Part shown: positions 21,870-33,116 of the stretch, in pieces
Layout of the letters: each line of letters begins with the position of its first letter
Position numbering within the stretch: position 1 is the stretch's first letter
NCBI RefSeq assembly: GCF_007833355.1
Contig: NZ_CP020914.1
Coordinates: forward strand, 1,784,047-1,848,046
Length of the DNA stretch: 64,000 bases
Source: Denitratisoma sp. DHT3
Lineage (GTDB): Bacteria > Pseudomonadota > Gammaproteobacteria > Burkholderiales > Rhodocyclaceae
Direction of reading: 5' to 3'
Notes under the pieces: generated by a model
The model's input: only the letters and a program-made list of their open reading frames with translations
The model's database searches: none
What the model was told of the DNA's origin: nothing
Translations under genes and position numbers: made by a program

Positions 21870-22790
21870 ATGTCCATGGCCGACCGCGATGGTTTCATCT
21901 GGTACGACGGCAAACTCGTGCCCTGGCGCGAAGCCACCACCCACGTGCTGACCCACTCCCTGCACTACGGTCTGTCCGTGTTCGAAGGAGTCCGCGCCTA
22001 CAACACCGTCTCCGGCACCGCGATCTTCCGCCTCAAGGAACACACCGACCGCCTGTTCAACTCGGCCCACATCTACATGATGAAGATCCCCTACAGCCGG
22101 GAGCAGATCATGGAGGCGCAGAAGGAAGTGGTACGCGCCAACAAGCTCGAATCCTGCTACCTGCGGCCGATCGCCTTCTACGGTTCGGAGAAGATGGGCA
22201 TCTCCACCCGCGGCGCCACGGTCCACGTGGCCGTCGCCGCTTGGCCCTGGGGCGCCTATCTGGGCGAGGAGGCGCTGGAGCAGGGCATCCGCATCAAGAC
22301 CTCCAGCTTTGCCCGCGCCCATGTGAATTCGATCATGCCCCGCGCCAAGCTGGCCGCCACCTACGCCAACTCCATCCTGGCGAACCTGGAAGCCACCCAG
22401 GACGGCTACGACGAGGCCCTGCTGCTGGACACCGAGGGCTTCGTCGCCGAGGGCGCCGGCGAGAACCTGTTCGTCATCAAGGACGGCGTGATCTACGAGC
22501 CCGAGATCGCCTCGGCCCTGACCGGCATCACCCGCGCCTCGATCATCGCCCTGGCGGCCGAGCTCGGCTATGAAGTGAAGAGCCGCCGCCTCACCCGCGA
22601 CGACATCTACATCGCCGACGAGGCCTTCTTCACCGGCACCGCCGCCGAGGTCACCCCGATCCGCGAACTGGACAACCGCACCATCGGCGCCGGCAAGCGC
22701 GGCCCCGTGACCGCCCGGTTGCAGGCCCTGTTCTTCGACGTGGTCAACGGCAAGGTGCCGGCCCACGCCGACTGGCTCACCGCTGTCTGA
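21870..22790 (+). CDS. ilvE: Branched-chain amino acid aminotransferase
   Basis: PLP enzyme for the last step of Leu, Ile and Val synthesis and the first step of their breakdown. The 306-residue class IV aminotransferase has the PLP lysine at residue 160 (MPRAKLAATYANS), HYGLSVFEGVRAY near the N-terminus, EGAGENLFVI, and the C-terminal FFTGTAAEVTPI. The start MSMADRDGFIWYDGK is chosen over an upstream in-frame ATG because it has CTGGAG at good spacing and fits the family length. It leads a run with a zinc-finger gene, waaF and an NTF2-like gene. Confidence 0.96.
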   Translation: MSMADRDGFIWYDGKLVPWREATTHVLTHSLHYGLSVFEGVRAYNTVSGTAIFRLKEHTDRLFNSAHIYMMKIPYSREQIMEAQKEVVRANKLESCYLRPIAFYGSEKMGISTRGATVHVAVAAWPWGAYLGEEALEQGIRIKTSSFARAHVNSIMPRAKLAATYANSILANLEATQDGYDEALLLDTEGFVAEGAGENLFVIKDGVIYEPEIASALTGITRASIIALAAELGYEVKSRRLTRDDIYIADEAFFTGTAAEVTPIRELDNRTIGAGKRGPVTARLQALFFDVVNGKVPAHADWLTAV

Positions 22791-22807
22791 GAATCAGAGG
22801 AACCATC

Positions 22808-23017
22808 ATGTCCCAAGCCACCGCCGACACCGCCCGCCAGGTGGATGTCACCGCCCACGACCTGCCGCTCCACTGCCCCCGCCCCGGCGCACCGCTCTGG
22901 GCGCGCCATCCCCGGGTGTTCCTCGACGTGCTGAGGAACCGCGAGGGCAAGGCGGTCTGCCCCTACTGCGGCACCGAATACACCTTCACCGGCGAACGGC
23001 CGAAAGGCCACCATTAA
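22808..23017 (+). CDS. CHCC zinc-finger domain protein
   Basis: A 69-residue protein with LHCPRPG, RHPRVFLDV and AVCPYCGTEY: one Cys, one His and two Cys spaced as in the zf-CHCC family, related to the mitochondrial complex I subunit NDUFS6. It lies 17 bases after ilvE and 4 bases before waaF. The ilvE - zinc finger - waaF order recurs in betaproteobacteria, as I recall. Its cellular role is unclear. Confidence 0.85.
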   Translation: MSQATADTARQVDVTAHDLPLHCPRPGAPLWARHPRVFLDVLRNREGKAVCPYCGTEYTFTGERPKGHH

Positions 23018-23021
23018 CAGC

Positions 23022-24044
23022 GTGGGGCGCCCCGCGCGCATCCTGGTCGTCGCGCCGTCCTGGATCGGCGACATGCTGATGGCCCAACCCCTGCTGACCC
23101 GACTGGCGGCCCGCGGGGCGGAGATCGACGTGCTGGCGCCGGACTGGTGCGCGCCGTTGCTGGGTCGCATGGCGGAAGTGCGCCGGGTCATCGCCAGTCC
23201 CTTCCGCCATGGCGACTTCGCCTTTGCCGCGCGCCGCGCGCTGGGCCGCGATCTGGCCGGCGCGGGCTACGACGAGGCCGTGGTGCTGCCCAACTCCTGG
23301 AAGTCGGCCCTGGTGCCGTTTTTCGCCCGCATCCCGAAACGCACCGGCTTCACCGGCGAGGCCCGGATCGGCCTGCTCAACAATCGCCACCGCCTCGACA
23401 AGGCCGCCCGGCCCCAGCTGGCGCAGCGCTACGCCCAACTCGCCGACGCACCGGGAGCGCTGCCGCCGCAATCCCTGCCGCGGCCCCGCCTGCTGTCGTC
23501 GCCGGCGCAGCAGCAGGCAAGCAAGGCCGCCCTCGGCCTGGACCCGGCGGCCGAACCCACCATCTTCTGCCCCGGCGCCGAATACGGCCCCGCCAAGCGC
23601 TGGCCAGCGCGGCACTTCGCCGAGCTGGCGCGCCGCCTGGCGGCCGACGGCGGCCCGATCTGGCTGCTGGGTACCGCAAAGGACACCACCGTCGGCGACG
23701 AGATCGCCGCCCTGTCGGGCGGCGCCGCGCGCAATCTGTGCGGCCGGACCACCCTGGAGCAGGCGATCGACCTGATCGCCTGCGCGCGCCAGGTGGTCAG
23801 CAACGATTCCGGACTGATGCACGTCACCGCCGCCCTCGACCGGCCGCTGGTGGCCCTCTACGGCTCGTCCAGCCCGACCTACACGCCCCCGCTGTCGCCC
23901 CGGGCGCGCATCCTGTCGCTGGACCTGCCCTGCAGCCCCTGCTTCCAGCGGGAATGTCCGCTGGGGCATCTGAAGTGCCTGGAAGACCTGGCGCCCGAGC
24001 AGGTTCTCATCACCCTCGGCGATCTTGCCCATGCCCAGCCGTAA
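23022..24044 (+). CDS. waaF: ADP-heptose:LPS heptosyltransferase II
   Basis: Transfers the second heptose to the lipopolysaccharide inner core at the cytoplasmic face. The 340-residue GT9 protein starts at GTG and opens GRPARILVVAPSWIGDMLMAQPLL. It has the donor-site motif CPGAEYGPAKRWP, the SNDSGLMHVTAALDRPLVALYG segment, and a Cys-rich end (LPCSPCFQRECPLGHLKC) typical of WaaF. It follows the zinc-finger gene by 4 bases and overlaps the next gene by 14 bases. Confidence 0.93.
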   Translation: MGRPARILVVAPSWIGDMLMAQPLLTRLAARGAEIDVLAPDWCAPLLGRMAEVRRVIASPFRHGDFAFAARRALGRDLAGAGYDEAVVLPNSWKSALVPFFARIPKRTGFTGEARIGLLNNRHRLDKAARPQLAQRYAQLADAPGALPPQSLPRPRLLSSPAQQQASKAALGLDPAAEPTIFCPGAEYGPAKRWPARHFAELARRLAADGGPIWLLGTAKDTTVGDEIAALSGGAARNLCGRTTLEQAIDLIACARQVVSNDSGLMHVTAALDRPLVALYGSSSPTYTPPLSPRARILSLDLPCSPCFQRECPLGHLKCLEDLAPEQVLITLGDLAHAQP

Positions 24045-24459
24045 GTCCTTCTTCGCCTCTCCCGACGATGCCGAAGCCGCGTTCTACGAGGCGCTGGAGC
24101 GCGCCGACCTGGAAGCCATGATGGCCATCTGGGCGGAGGACGAGGAAGTCGTCTGCGTGCTGCCCGGCGGCCCCCGCCTGGCTGGCTACGGCATGGTCCG
24201 CGAGGCGTGGCGGCGGATTTTCGAAAGCGGCTACCGGATCAGGTTGCAGATCACCAGCCTGAGCCAGGTGGTGAATCCCTTCACCGCGATCCACAGCCGG
24301 ATCGAGCACGTGACCATCGATGGCGACAACGCCCATTTCGCACCGATCGTCGCCACCAACATCTTCATCCGCGGCGCCCTGGGCTGGCGCCTGGTGATGC
24401 GCCACACTTCGCCGGCGCCGCCGGAAATCGCAGGCGACATTCCAAAGATCCTGCACTGA
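24031..24459 (+). CDS. NTF2-like (SnoaL/DUF4440-type) protein
   Basis: A 142-residue cone-fold protein. The N-terminal DDAEAAFYEALERADLEAMM and AIWAEDEEVVCVLPGG, followed by GYGMVREAWRRIF and a C-terminal GWRLVMRHTSP, are typical of SnoaL/DUF4440-like NTF2 domains. The function is unknown. The ATG at 24031 lies within the end of waaF; a TTG two codons upstream is less likely. Confidence 0.8.
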   Translation: MPSRKSFFASPDDAEAAFYEALERADLEAMMAIWAEDEEVVCVLPGGPRLAGYGMVREAWRRIFESGYRIRLQITSLSQVVNPFTAIHSRIEHVTIDGDNAHFAPIVATNIFIRGALGWRLVMRHTSPAPPEIAGDIPKILH

Positions 24460-24554
24460 CCGGCCCGACCGCCGTGCGGTGGGCAGCGGCCGCGCATCTC
24501 ATGCAATAATTCCGGCCGCTCCCCCGACTCAGCGACCCGACTCCGGAACCGATC

Positions 24555-25958
24555 ATGACACTGCCCGCCCAGGAAATCTTCAAGGCCTATGACGTTCGCG
24601 GCATCGTCGGCGAGACCCTGACGGCGGAGGCGGTGCGCGCCATCGGCCAGGCGCTGGGCAGCGAAGCCCTGGCGCGCGGCGTCGCCGCCGTCGTGATCGG
24701 CCGCGACGGCCGGCTCTCCGGCCCCGAACTGTCCACGGCCCTGGCCGACGGCCTGAACCACGCCGGCGTCGACGTGATCGACATCGGCCGGGTGCCGACG
24801 CCGGTCACCTATTTCGCCGCCTTCGAGCTGGGCACCGAGAGTTGTGTTTCCGTCACCGGCAGCCACAACCCACCCAATTACAACGGCCTCAAGATGGTGC
24901 TGGGCGGCCAGACGCTCTACGGCGAACTGATCCAGGACCTGCGCCGGCGCATCGGACACGGCCACCTGACCGAAGGCCAGGGCCACGTGCGCCACGCCGA
25001 CGTCAGGGAAGCCTATCTGAACCGCATCGTCGGCGACGTGAAGCTCGCCCGGCCGATGAAGATCGTGGTCGATTGCGGCAACGGCGTGGCCGGCGATTTC
25101 GCCCCGGAACTGTTCCGCCGCATGGGTTGCGAGGTGGTGGAGCTGTTCTGCAAGGTCGACGGCAACTTTCCCAATCACCATCCGGACCCCTCCAAGCCGG
25201 AGAACCTCCAGGACGTGATCCGCGCCCTCAAGGAGACCGACGCCGAACTGGGCCTGGCCTTCGACGGCGACGGCGATCGGCTCGGCGTGGTGACCAAGGA
25301 CGGCGAGATCATCTACCCCGACCGCCAGCTGATGCTGTTCGCCGCCGACGTGCTGGCGCGCAATCCGGGCGCCCAGATCATCTACGACGTGAAGTGCTCG
25401 CGCTGGGTGGCGCAGTCGATCCGCCACCAGGGCGGCGTGCCGCTGATGTGGAACACCGGCCACGCGCTGATCAAGGCCAAGCTCAAGGAAACCGGGGCGC
25501 CGCTGGCCGGCGAGATGAGCGGCCACGTGTTCTTCAAGGAACGCTGGTACGGCTTCGACGACGGCCTCTACGCCGGCGCCCGCCTCTTGGAGATCGTCTC
25601 GCGCTGGACACCGGAGCAAGGCGGGGCCAACTGGCCCCTGAAGCATCTGCCGAACGCCATCTCCACGCCGGAACTGAACCTGAAGATGCAGGAAGGCGAG
25701 CCCCACCGGCTGATCGCCAAGCTGCAACGGGAAGGCCGCTTCCCCGGCGCCCGGGAACTGATCACCATCGACGGCGTGCGCGCCGAATATCCGGACGGCT
25801 TCGGGCTGGCCCGTGCATCCAACACCACGCCGGTCGTGGTGCTGCGTTTCGAAGCCGACAGCGCCGCCGCCCTGGCGCGGATCCAGGCCGAATTCAAGAC
25901 TGCCCTGATCACCGTCTGGCCGGGGCTCAAGGTGGATTTCGATGAATCCGAGCACTGA
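24555..25958 (+). CDS. Phosphomannomutase/phosphoglucomutase
   Basis: Interconverts hexose 6- and 1-phosphates for LPS and exopolysaccharide precursors (AlgC/ManB type). The 467-residue alpha-D-phosphohexomutase shows the N-terminal KAYDVRGIVGE, the phosphoserine loop TGSHNPPNYNGLK, the Mg-binding FDGDGDRLG, the sugar-selecting GEMSGH and the phosphate-binding RASNTTP. It overlaps the start of the EAL/HDOD gene by 17 bases, so the two are cotranscribed. Confidence 0.93.
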   Translation: MTLPAQEIFKAYDVRGIVGETLTAEAVRAIGQALGSEALARGVAAVVIGRDGRLSGPELSTALADGLNHAGVDVIDIGRVPTPVTYFAAFELGTESCVSVTGSHNPPNYNGLKMVLGGQTLYGELIQDLRRRIGHGHLTEGQGHVRHADVREAYLNRIVGDVKLARPMKIVVDCGNGVAGDFAPELFRRMGCEVVELFCKVDGNFPNHHPDPSKPENLQDVIRALKETDAELGLAFDGDGDRLGVVTKDGEIIYPDRQLMLFAADVLARNPGAQIIYDVKCSRWVAQSIRHQGGVPLMWNTGHALIKAKLKETGAPLAGEMSGHVFFKERWYGFDDGLYAGARLLEIVSRWTPEQGGANWPLKHLPNAISTPELNLKMQEGEPHRLIAKLQREGRFPGARELITIDGVRAEYPDGFGLARASNTTPVVVLRFEADSAAALARIQAEFKTALITVWPGLKVDFDESEH

Positions 25959-27192
25959 AGAAATATTCATCGGGCGCCAGCCCATCCTCGACCGCGACCA
26001 TCAGCTCTATGCCTACGAGCTGCTGTTCCGCAGCGGCAAGACCAACGTCGCCAACATCTCAGACAACCTGGCCGCCAGCGCCAGCGTGATCAGCCACGCC
26101 TTCGCCGAACTGGGCATCGAGCGGGCCCTGGGACCCTACAAGGGTTTCATCAACTGCGACGCGTCGCTGCTGCTGTCGGACATGCTGGAAATCCTGCCCG
26201 CCGAGAAGATGGTGCTGGAGGTCCTGGAAACGGTCGAACCCACATCCGAGATCGTCGAGCGCTGTCGGGAACTGAAGACCCGCGGGTTCACCCTGGCCCT
26301 GGACGACTTCGTCAATTTCGAGGACAAGTGGAGCCCCCTGCTGGACCTGGTGGAAATCGTCAAGGTGGACATCATGCCCCTCGACACCGCCGCGCTCATC
26401 GCCACCACCCAGGCCCTGCGCCGCTGGCCCGTGACGTTGCTGGCGGAGAAGGTGGATTCCCGCGAACTGGCCGACCAGTGCCAGCAACTGGGCTACAGTC
26501 TGTTCCAGGGCTATTACTTCGCCAAACCGGCGATCCTGGCCGGCAAGAAGCTCAGCCAGTCGCAGCTGGCCCTGATGCAGCTGCTCGGGCTGGTGATGGA
26601 CGACGCCGAAACCCGCGACCTGGAAGCGGTATTCAAGCGCGAAGCCGGCCTCACCATGAACCTGATGCGTCTCACCAACTCGGTGGCCACCGGCGTCATC
26701 ACCCGCGTCACCTCCCTGCGCCACGCCATCACCGTGCTGGGCCGGCGCCAACTGCAGCGTTGGCTGCAACTGCTGCTGTACACCAATCCGGCCGGCGGCA
26801 ACGTGGCCAGCCCGTTGCTGCAAATGGCGGCGGCGCGGGGCCGGCTGATGGAGCTGCTGGCCACCCGGATGTACCGGGGCAAACACGACTTCGAGGATCG
26901 CGCCTTCATGACCGGCATCATGTCCCTGATGCCGACGTTGATGGGGGTGCCCATGGCCGACATCCTCAAAGGCATCAGCATCGCCGGCGACGTGCAGATC
27001 GCCCTGGAGACCCAGGAGGGCGAGCTGGGCACCATGCTGCAACTGGTGCAGGCGCTCGAAACCGGCGACGGCGGTATCTGCCACGACCTGACCGAGCAAC
27101 TGCCGGGGCTGGACCACGCCATCATCAACGCCTGCCTCTCCGAGGCCCTGGCCTGGGCCAGCAGCATCGGCCAGGAAAACCCGTCGGATTAA
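25942..27192 (+). CDS. EAL/HDOD signalling protein with degenerate EAL
   Basis: A 416-residue YuxH-type protein. Residues about 1-205 form an EAL-like domain in which the signature is YELLFR rather than EALxR, and several metal-binding residues are missing. It is probably an inactive phosphodiesterase or a c-di-GMP sensor. Residues about 205-400 form an HDOD domain (TMNLMRLTNSVATGV, LGRRQLQRWLQLLLY). Such proteins link c-di-GMP or stress signals to motility and surface polysaccharide. The 17-base overlap with the mutase gene suggests a link to polysaccharide output. Confidence 0.87.
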   Translation: MNPSTEEIFIGRQPILDRDHQLYAYELLFRSGKTNVANISDNLAASASVISHAFAELGIERALGPYKGFINCDASLLLSDMLEILPAEKMVLEVLETVEPTSEIVERCRELKTRGFTLALDDFVNFEDKWSPLLDLVEIVKVDIMPLDTAALIATTQALRRWPVTLLAEKVDSRELADQCQQLGYSLFQGYYFAKPAILAGKKLSQSQLALMQLLGLVMDDAETRDLEAVFKREAGLTMNLMRLTNSVATGVITRVTSLRHAITVLGRRQLQRWLQLLLYTNPAGGNVASPLLQMAAARGRLMELLATRMYRGKHDFEDRAFMTGIMSLMPTLMGVPMADILKGISIAGDVQIALETQEGELGTMLQLVQALETGDGGICHDLTEQLPGLDHAIINACLSEALAWASSIGQENPSD

Positions 27193-27194
27193 TC

Positions 27195-27329
27195 CGGCCA
27201 AACCGGAACCTGACCGGGAAAGCCGTGGTGAGAAGCGGTGCCGGCTGGCTGGAAAAGCAGCAGGAAGGCCCACCCCCTCCCGGCCTCCCCCTCTCCGGGG
27301 GAGGTGATTGAATTTGCTCGCTGCGCTCG
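27195..27329 (+). repeat. Dispersed intergenic repeat, copy C (3' end missing)
   Basis: Type 1 upstream half (GGCCAAACCGGAACCTGACC, then GGTGCCGGCTGGCTGG), the perfect hairpin CCTCCCCCTCTCCGGGGGAG, and GCTCGCTGCGCTCG. The TTTCACG-ending segment is absent, and the sequence diverges before the convergent Nudix gene. It sits between the ends of two convergent genes. Confidence 0.85.
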
Positions 27330-27372
27330 AAGTCGCCAGATATTCCGGTTTTATGCTCGACCGGCGGCAGGC

Positions 27373-27876
27373 TCAGACGGGCAGCCCGCGTCCCTTCATC
27401 CAGTCGCGCAGCGCCAGGCCGGTGCCGCCGTCCCAGGGCACCAGTTCCGCCGGCGGCACCAGCTTGTAGGCGGCCAGTTCCGCGTTGAGCGCGATCTCGC
27501 CGCGGGCCCGCACATGGTAGGCGATGATCAGTTCGTTCTTGCGCGGGAAGGGATAGAGGCCGATCAGCGCCACCGCCTCGGTGTCGAGGTTGGTCTCCTC
27601 CTTCACTTCGCGCGCCACCGCCTCTTCCGGCGACTCGTCGCGCTCCAGGAAACCGGTGATCACGGCATAGAACTCCATCGTCCAGGCCGCGTTGCGGGCG
27701 AGCAGGATGCGGCCATCGCCATCCGTGCCATCCAGATATTCGATGATCGCCGCCACCACCGGCAGCGGGTTGTCCCAATGGACGAAGCCGCATCCGGCCG
27801 CCGGACAGGCCAGCCGCGCGCGCGCGCCCAGATCGCGCGCCGCCAACGGCGTGGCGCAGCGAGGACAGTATTTCAT
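27373..27876 (-). CDS. Zinc-ribbon Nudix hydrolase
   Basis: A 167-residue protein. The N-terminal ribbon has CPRC and CPAAGCG (about residues 4-30). The Nudix domain has the box GFLERDESPEEAVAREVKEE with the pattern GX5EX7REUXEE complete. NudC/NADH-pyrophosphatase-like and ADP-ribose hydrolase proteins share a zinc ribbon, but the substrate cannot be set. Its ATG overlaps the stop of the small membrane protein upstream (ATGA), placing it third in an alaS operon. Confidence 0.87.
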   Translation of the reverse strand: MKYCPRCATPLAARDLGARARLACPAAGCGFVHWDNPLPVVAAIIEYLDGTDGDGRILLARNAAWTMEFYAVITGFLERDESPEEAVAREVKEETNLDTEAVALIGLYPFPRKNELIIAYHVRARGEIALNAELAAYKLVPPAELVPWDGGTGLALRDWMKGRGLPV

Positions 27877-28300
27877 CGCACCGGCTCCTGGACGGTCGGC
27901 TGCGCCGCAGGCACCACCACGCCGGGCGCCAGGGGGATTTCCTCCACCGGCGTGACGGCGATGACGAAATGACGGGTATCGCCGAAGCAGGAAGTCGGCA
28001 GACCGACCCTCTCCTCGTAATGCAGCGCCACCCGCTTGCCCATCGACCGGTTGATCGCCTCGACGACTTCCGCCGCGCGGACGGTGAAATGGAATTTCTC
28101 CGGCGCGGAGCCGGGCATCGACACCATCGCCAGCTCGCCTTCCCAGGTCTTGCAGATCCACCCCTTGTGTGACAGTTTCTGCACCCAGCCCGCCCGTTCG
28201 CCGCTGGAGTAGCTCCAGTTCAGGGCCAGGGCGAAATAGACCGCCACGGCCAGCAGCAATGCCGCCAGCGCGATGCCCAGGCGCTTCGCCCAGGGTGGCG

Positions 28301-28304
<4 letters not shown>
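27873..28304 (-). CDS. Hypothetical single-pass membrane protein in the alaS operon
   Basis: A 143-residue protein beginning at a GTG that overlaps the alaS stop (GTGA). A transmembrane helix spans about residues 9-29. The periplasmic or soluble part contains [27 protein letters not shown]... and ends in a Pro/Val-rich tail. No enzyme motif is seen. The overlaps on both sides (alaS and Nudix) show a single transcript. The function is unknown. Confidence 0.75.
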
Positions 28305-30922
<2,618 letters not shown>

Positions 30923-30983
30923 GGCGAAGGAAGGGAATTTCGTGAAACGCCGATTTTACGCGAAGCCATAGTCCCGAAGAAGC

Positions 30984-31009
30984 AAAAAGACCCGCACCGG
31001 GCGGGTCTT
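30984..31009 (-). terminator. Intrinsic terminator of the solute-binding protein gene
   Basis: On the - strand, AAGACCCGC-CCGGT-GCGGGTCTT (9-bp stem) is followed by a T-run (five A residues on the + strand at 30984-30988), about 24 bases past the stop at 31033. It separates that gene from alaS. Confidence 0.88.
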
Positions 31010-31032
31010 GGCGACGACGGGGAAAAGCGGCG

Positions 31033-32298
31033 TCAGCGCCGTTTCGGCGACGACCAGGACTCCACCGCCACCAGGCCGTCGGCCCGGCGCATCGCGGTGT
31101 CGAGCGCCTCCTTGGCGGGCTTCTCGTTGCGCCAGACGAACTCCGTTTCCTCGCCGAGGATCTCCCGCAGCCGCTCCAGGCCGCCGCCATTGCGCACCCG
31201 AGGAATCTTGGGCGCCGACAGGCGGCGCTCCGCCAGGTCGGTCACGGCCGCCGGCACGCCGGCCTCCCGCAGCGCCTTCATGGCCTCGGGCATCATCGGC
31301 AGATAGCCGGTGGCGCGCACCCAGGTCCGCTGGTTGTCCGGCTGCATCAGAAAGGCGATGAAGCTCGCCGCCACCTTGTATTCCGGCTTCTTGAAGCCGG
31401 CCAGCAGCCAGAGCCCGGCACCGTCGGGCAGCACGTTGCGCGGCAGCACGCCGTACTGATCGTCGTAATGGGGCAGCATCGCCACCCCCACCTGGAGATT
31501 GCCTTCCCGGGCGATGTCGGCGTACAGGCTGGACTGGCTGGTCAGCATGCCGCATTCGCCGGAAAGGAAGTGCGCGTCGCCTTCCCGGCGCGGACCGTAG
31601 TACTTGAAGTAGCGGCTCTTGTACCAGCTGGAGAGCAGCGCCAGGTGCTTGACGCTGATCAGGCTGTTGAAGGCGATCCGGTTGGGTTTCACCAGCATCG
31701 CCTCATTGTGCTGGGACAAGAGGTTTTCCATATGCACCCAGGCGAAACTGGAAGTCGTCAGTGGGCAGCCGCTCCCCGCGTCGAACAGGGCGCCGGCGGC
31801 CTTCTGCACCTCCCACCAGGTCCGGGGCGGAGTCTCGGGGTTGAGGCCGGCCTTGCTGAATGCCGCCTTGTTCCAGAACAGCACCGGTACCGACAGCCCC
31901 AGCGGCAAGGACTGGAGGCGGCCCGCCGGGTCATCCTCGGCGTCGGCGATCTGCGGATAGAAGCGCCGCGTATCGAGTTTCTCGCCGGCTTCCTTCATCA
32001 CCTCGTACAGCGGGCGAAAACGGGGGCGGGTATCGAAAAAAGCCAGGCTGTCGTCCGGGTCCAGGAACGCCATCTGCGGCAGATGCCGCTTGTCCTCCAC
32101 ACCCGCCAGCCCCTGCAGGACGACCCGGGCCTTGTCTTTCCGCGCGTCGTTGAAGCGCAGGGTCAGGGCGGTCAGGGCGTCCAGCGCCTTGCCTTCCAGG
32201 GCGTGGCGCAACACCACTTCCTGAGCCTGGGCCGACGCCATCAGCACCAGGCCGGCGGCCAGGGCCAGGAACATTCGTTTTGACACAATCCGCAACAT
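31033..32298 (-). CDS. Extracellular solute-binding protein (sugar ABC-type), orphan
   Basis: A 421-residue periplasmic binding protein. The signal peptide MLRIVSKRMFLALAAGLVLM ends at AQA (residue 25). The mature chain has the family-1 solute-binding pattern (LPLGLSVPVLFWNKAAFSKAG, then PRTWWEVQKAAGAL and GVLPDGAGLWLLAGF-like segments), as in UgpB/MalE-type proteins. The ATG at 32298 has GGAG nearby and fits the signal peptide; an in-frame GTG four codons upstream is less likely. No permease or ATPase gene is next to it, and it carries its own terminator, so it works with a distant transporter or has a sensing role. Confidence 0.85.
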   Translation of the reverse strand: MLRIVSKRMFLALAAGLVLMASAQAQEVVLRHALEGKALDALTALTLRFNDARKDKARVVLQGLAGVEDKRHLPQMAFLDPDDSLAFFDTRPRFRPLYEVMKEAGEKLDTRRFYPQIADAEDDPAGRLQSLPLGLSVPVLFWNKAAFSKAGLNPETPPRTWWEVQKAAGALFDAGSGCPLTTSSFAWVHMENLLSQHNEAMLVKPNRIAFNSLISVKHLALLSSWYKSRYFKYYGPRREGDAHFLSGECGMLTSQSSLYADIAREGNLQVGVAMLPHYDDQYGVLPRNVLPDGAGLWLLAGFKKPEYKVAASFIAFLMQPDNQRTWVRATGYLPMMPEAMKALREAGVPAAVTDLAERRLSAPKIPRVRNGGGLERLREILGEETEFVWRNEKPAKEALDTAMRRADGLVAVESWSSPKRR

Positions 32299-32429
32299 CA
32301 CCTGCTCCACTGCAATTTCCCGCCGCGCAGTCTAGCAGCCTGCCGGACCGCTTGCTGCCCAGTCCGCCCGTCATGTCGTACGACCACGGCTTAAAGAAAT
32401 CCCTCCGGCTGCCGTACAATCCGGGGATC

Positions 32430-32924
32430 ATGCTGATCCGCGCCATCATCATTCTGCCGCTGACTGCGCTCGCCCTGACGGCATGCGACCAGTTGGGACT
32501 CGAAACCCCGGCCCAGGCCAACGCCCGCGTCGAGGCGGACGGCAAGGCCGTCGGCGGCGCCTGCCGCCACGCCGGCCGCGCGCTGGAAGACTGCTACGAA
32601 CTGAATCGGCGCGCCTCCAAGGCGGCGGTGTATGCCGGCTGGCGCGAGATGGACGCCTACATGCGGGAAAACGGCATCGCCGTGGTCGTCCCCAGCGGGG
32701 AAGCCGCGGCTCCGGCAAGCGCCAACACGCCATCGGAGGCCGCGCCGGCGGAAACGCCGGGCGCCGCCGCTGCGGATGCCGGCAGCGCAGCCAAACCCGG
32801 CGCGGCCGGCGCCCAGGCAGACGAAAAGGGCGGGAGCGGGGGCGGCGCCAGGCCCACGGAAAAACCGGCGCCCAAGCCCGCCGCCAAGAATGCCGCGGCG
32901 GCCACGGGCCCCACGCGCACCTGA
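32430..32924 (+). CDS. Putative lipoprotein with Ala/Pro-rich tail
   Basis: A 164-residue protein. The N-terminus MLIRAIIILPLTALALTAC has a lipobox (LTAC, Cys19). A short conserved-looking region follows (ACRHAGRALEDCYELNRRASKAAVYAGWREMDAYMRE, about 45-80), with two cysteines. The remainder is a low-complexity Ala/Pro/Gly/Lys stretch that probably spans toward the cell wall. A TTAAAG-18-TACAAT promoter-like pair (32391-32420) would start transcription only a few bases before the ATG. The function is unknown. Confidence 0.75.
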   Translation: MLIRAIIILPLTALALTACDQLGLETPAQANARVEADGKAVGGACRHAGRALEDCYELNRRASKAAVYAGWREMDAYMRENGIAVVVPSGEAAAPASANTPSEAAPAETPGAAAADAGSAAKPGAAGAQADEKGGSGGGARPTEKPAPKPAAKNAAAATGPTRT

Positions 32925-32971
32925 AAGTCCGCCCCGCCGGCACTCCCGGTTTCCCCGATTCCGTGATTCCG

Positions 32972-32999
32972 TGTGAAGGCCGAGGCTTTCCAGTAGAAT
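32972..32999 (+). promoter_or_regulatory. Possible promoter for the DEAD-box helicase gene
   Basis: TGTGAA and TAGAAT are spaced by 16 bases, leaving an untranslated leader of about 110 bases before the ATG at 33117. A long leader is common for cold-inducible RNA helicase genes. The -35 match is weak. Confidence 0.35.
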
Positions 33000-33116
33000 C
33001 GCGGCGTTTTCCACGCCTTGCCGGTTAGCGTGCGCGAGCATCTCCGCTCGCATTCCAACATCCCGTCGCTGCCTGAACCGGTACCCCGCGAGGGGCAGGC
33101 CTGTTCAGGAGTATTG

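Noticed and set aside
32391..32420. TTAAAG-18-TACAAT promoter for the lipoprotein gene
   Set aside because: The implied transcription start lies only a few bases before the ATG, leaving no room for a ribosome binding site; kept only as a remark.
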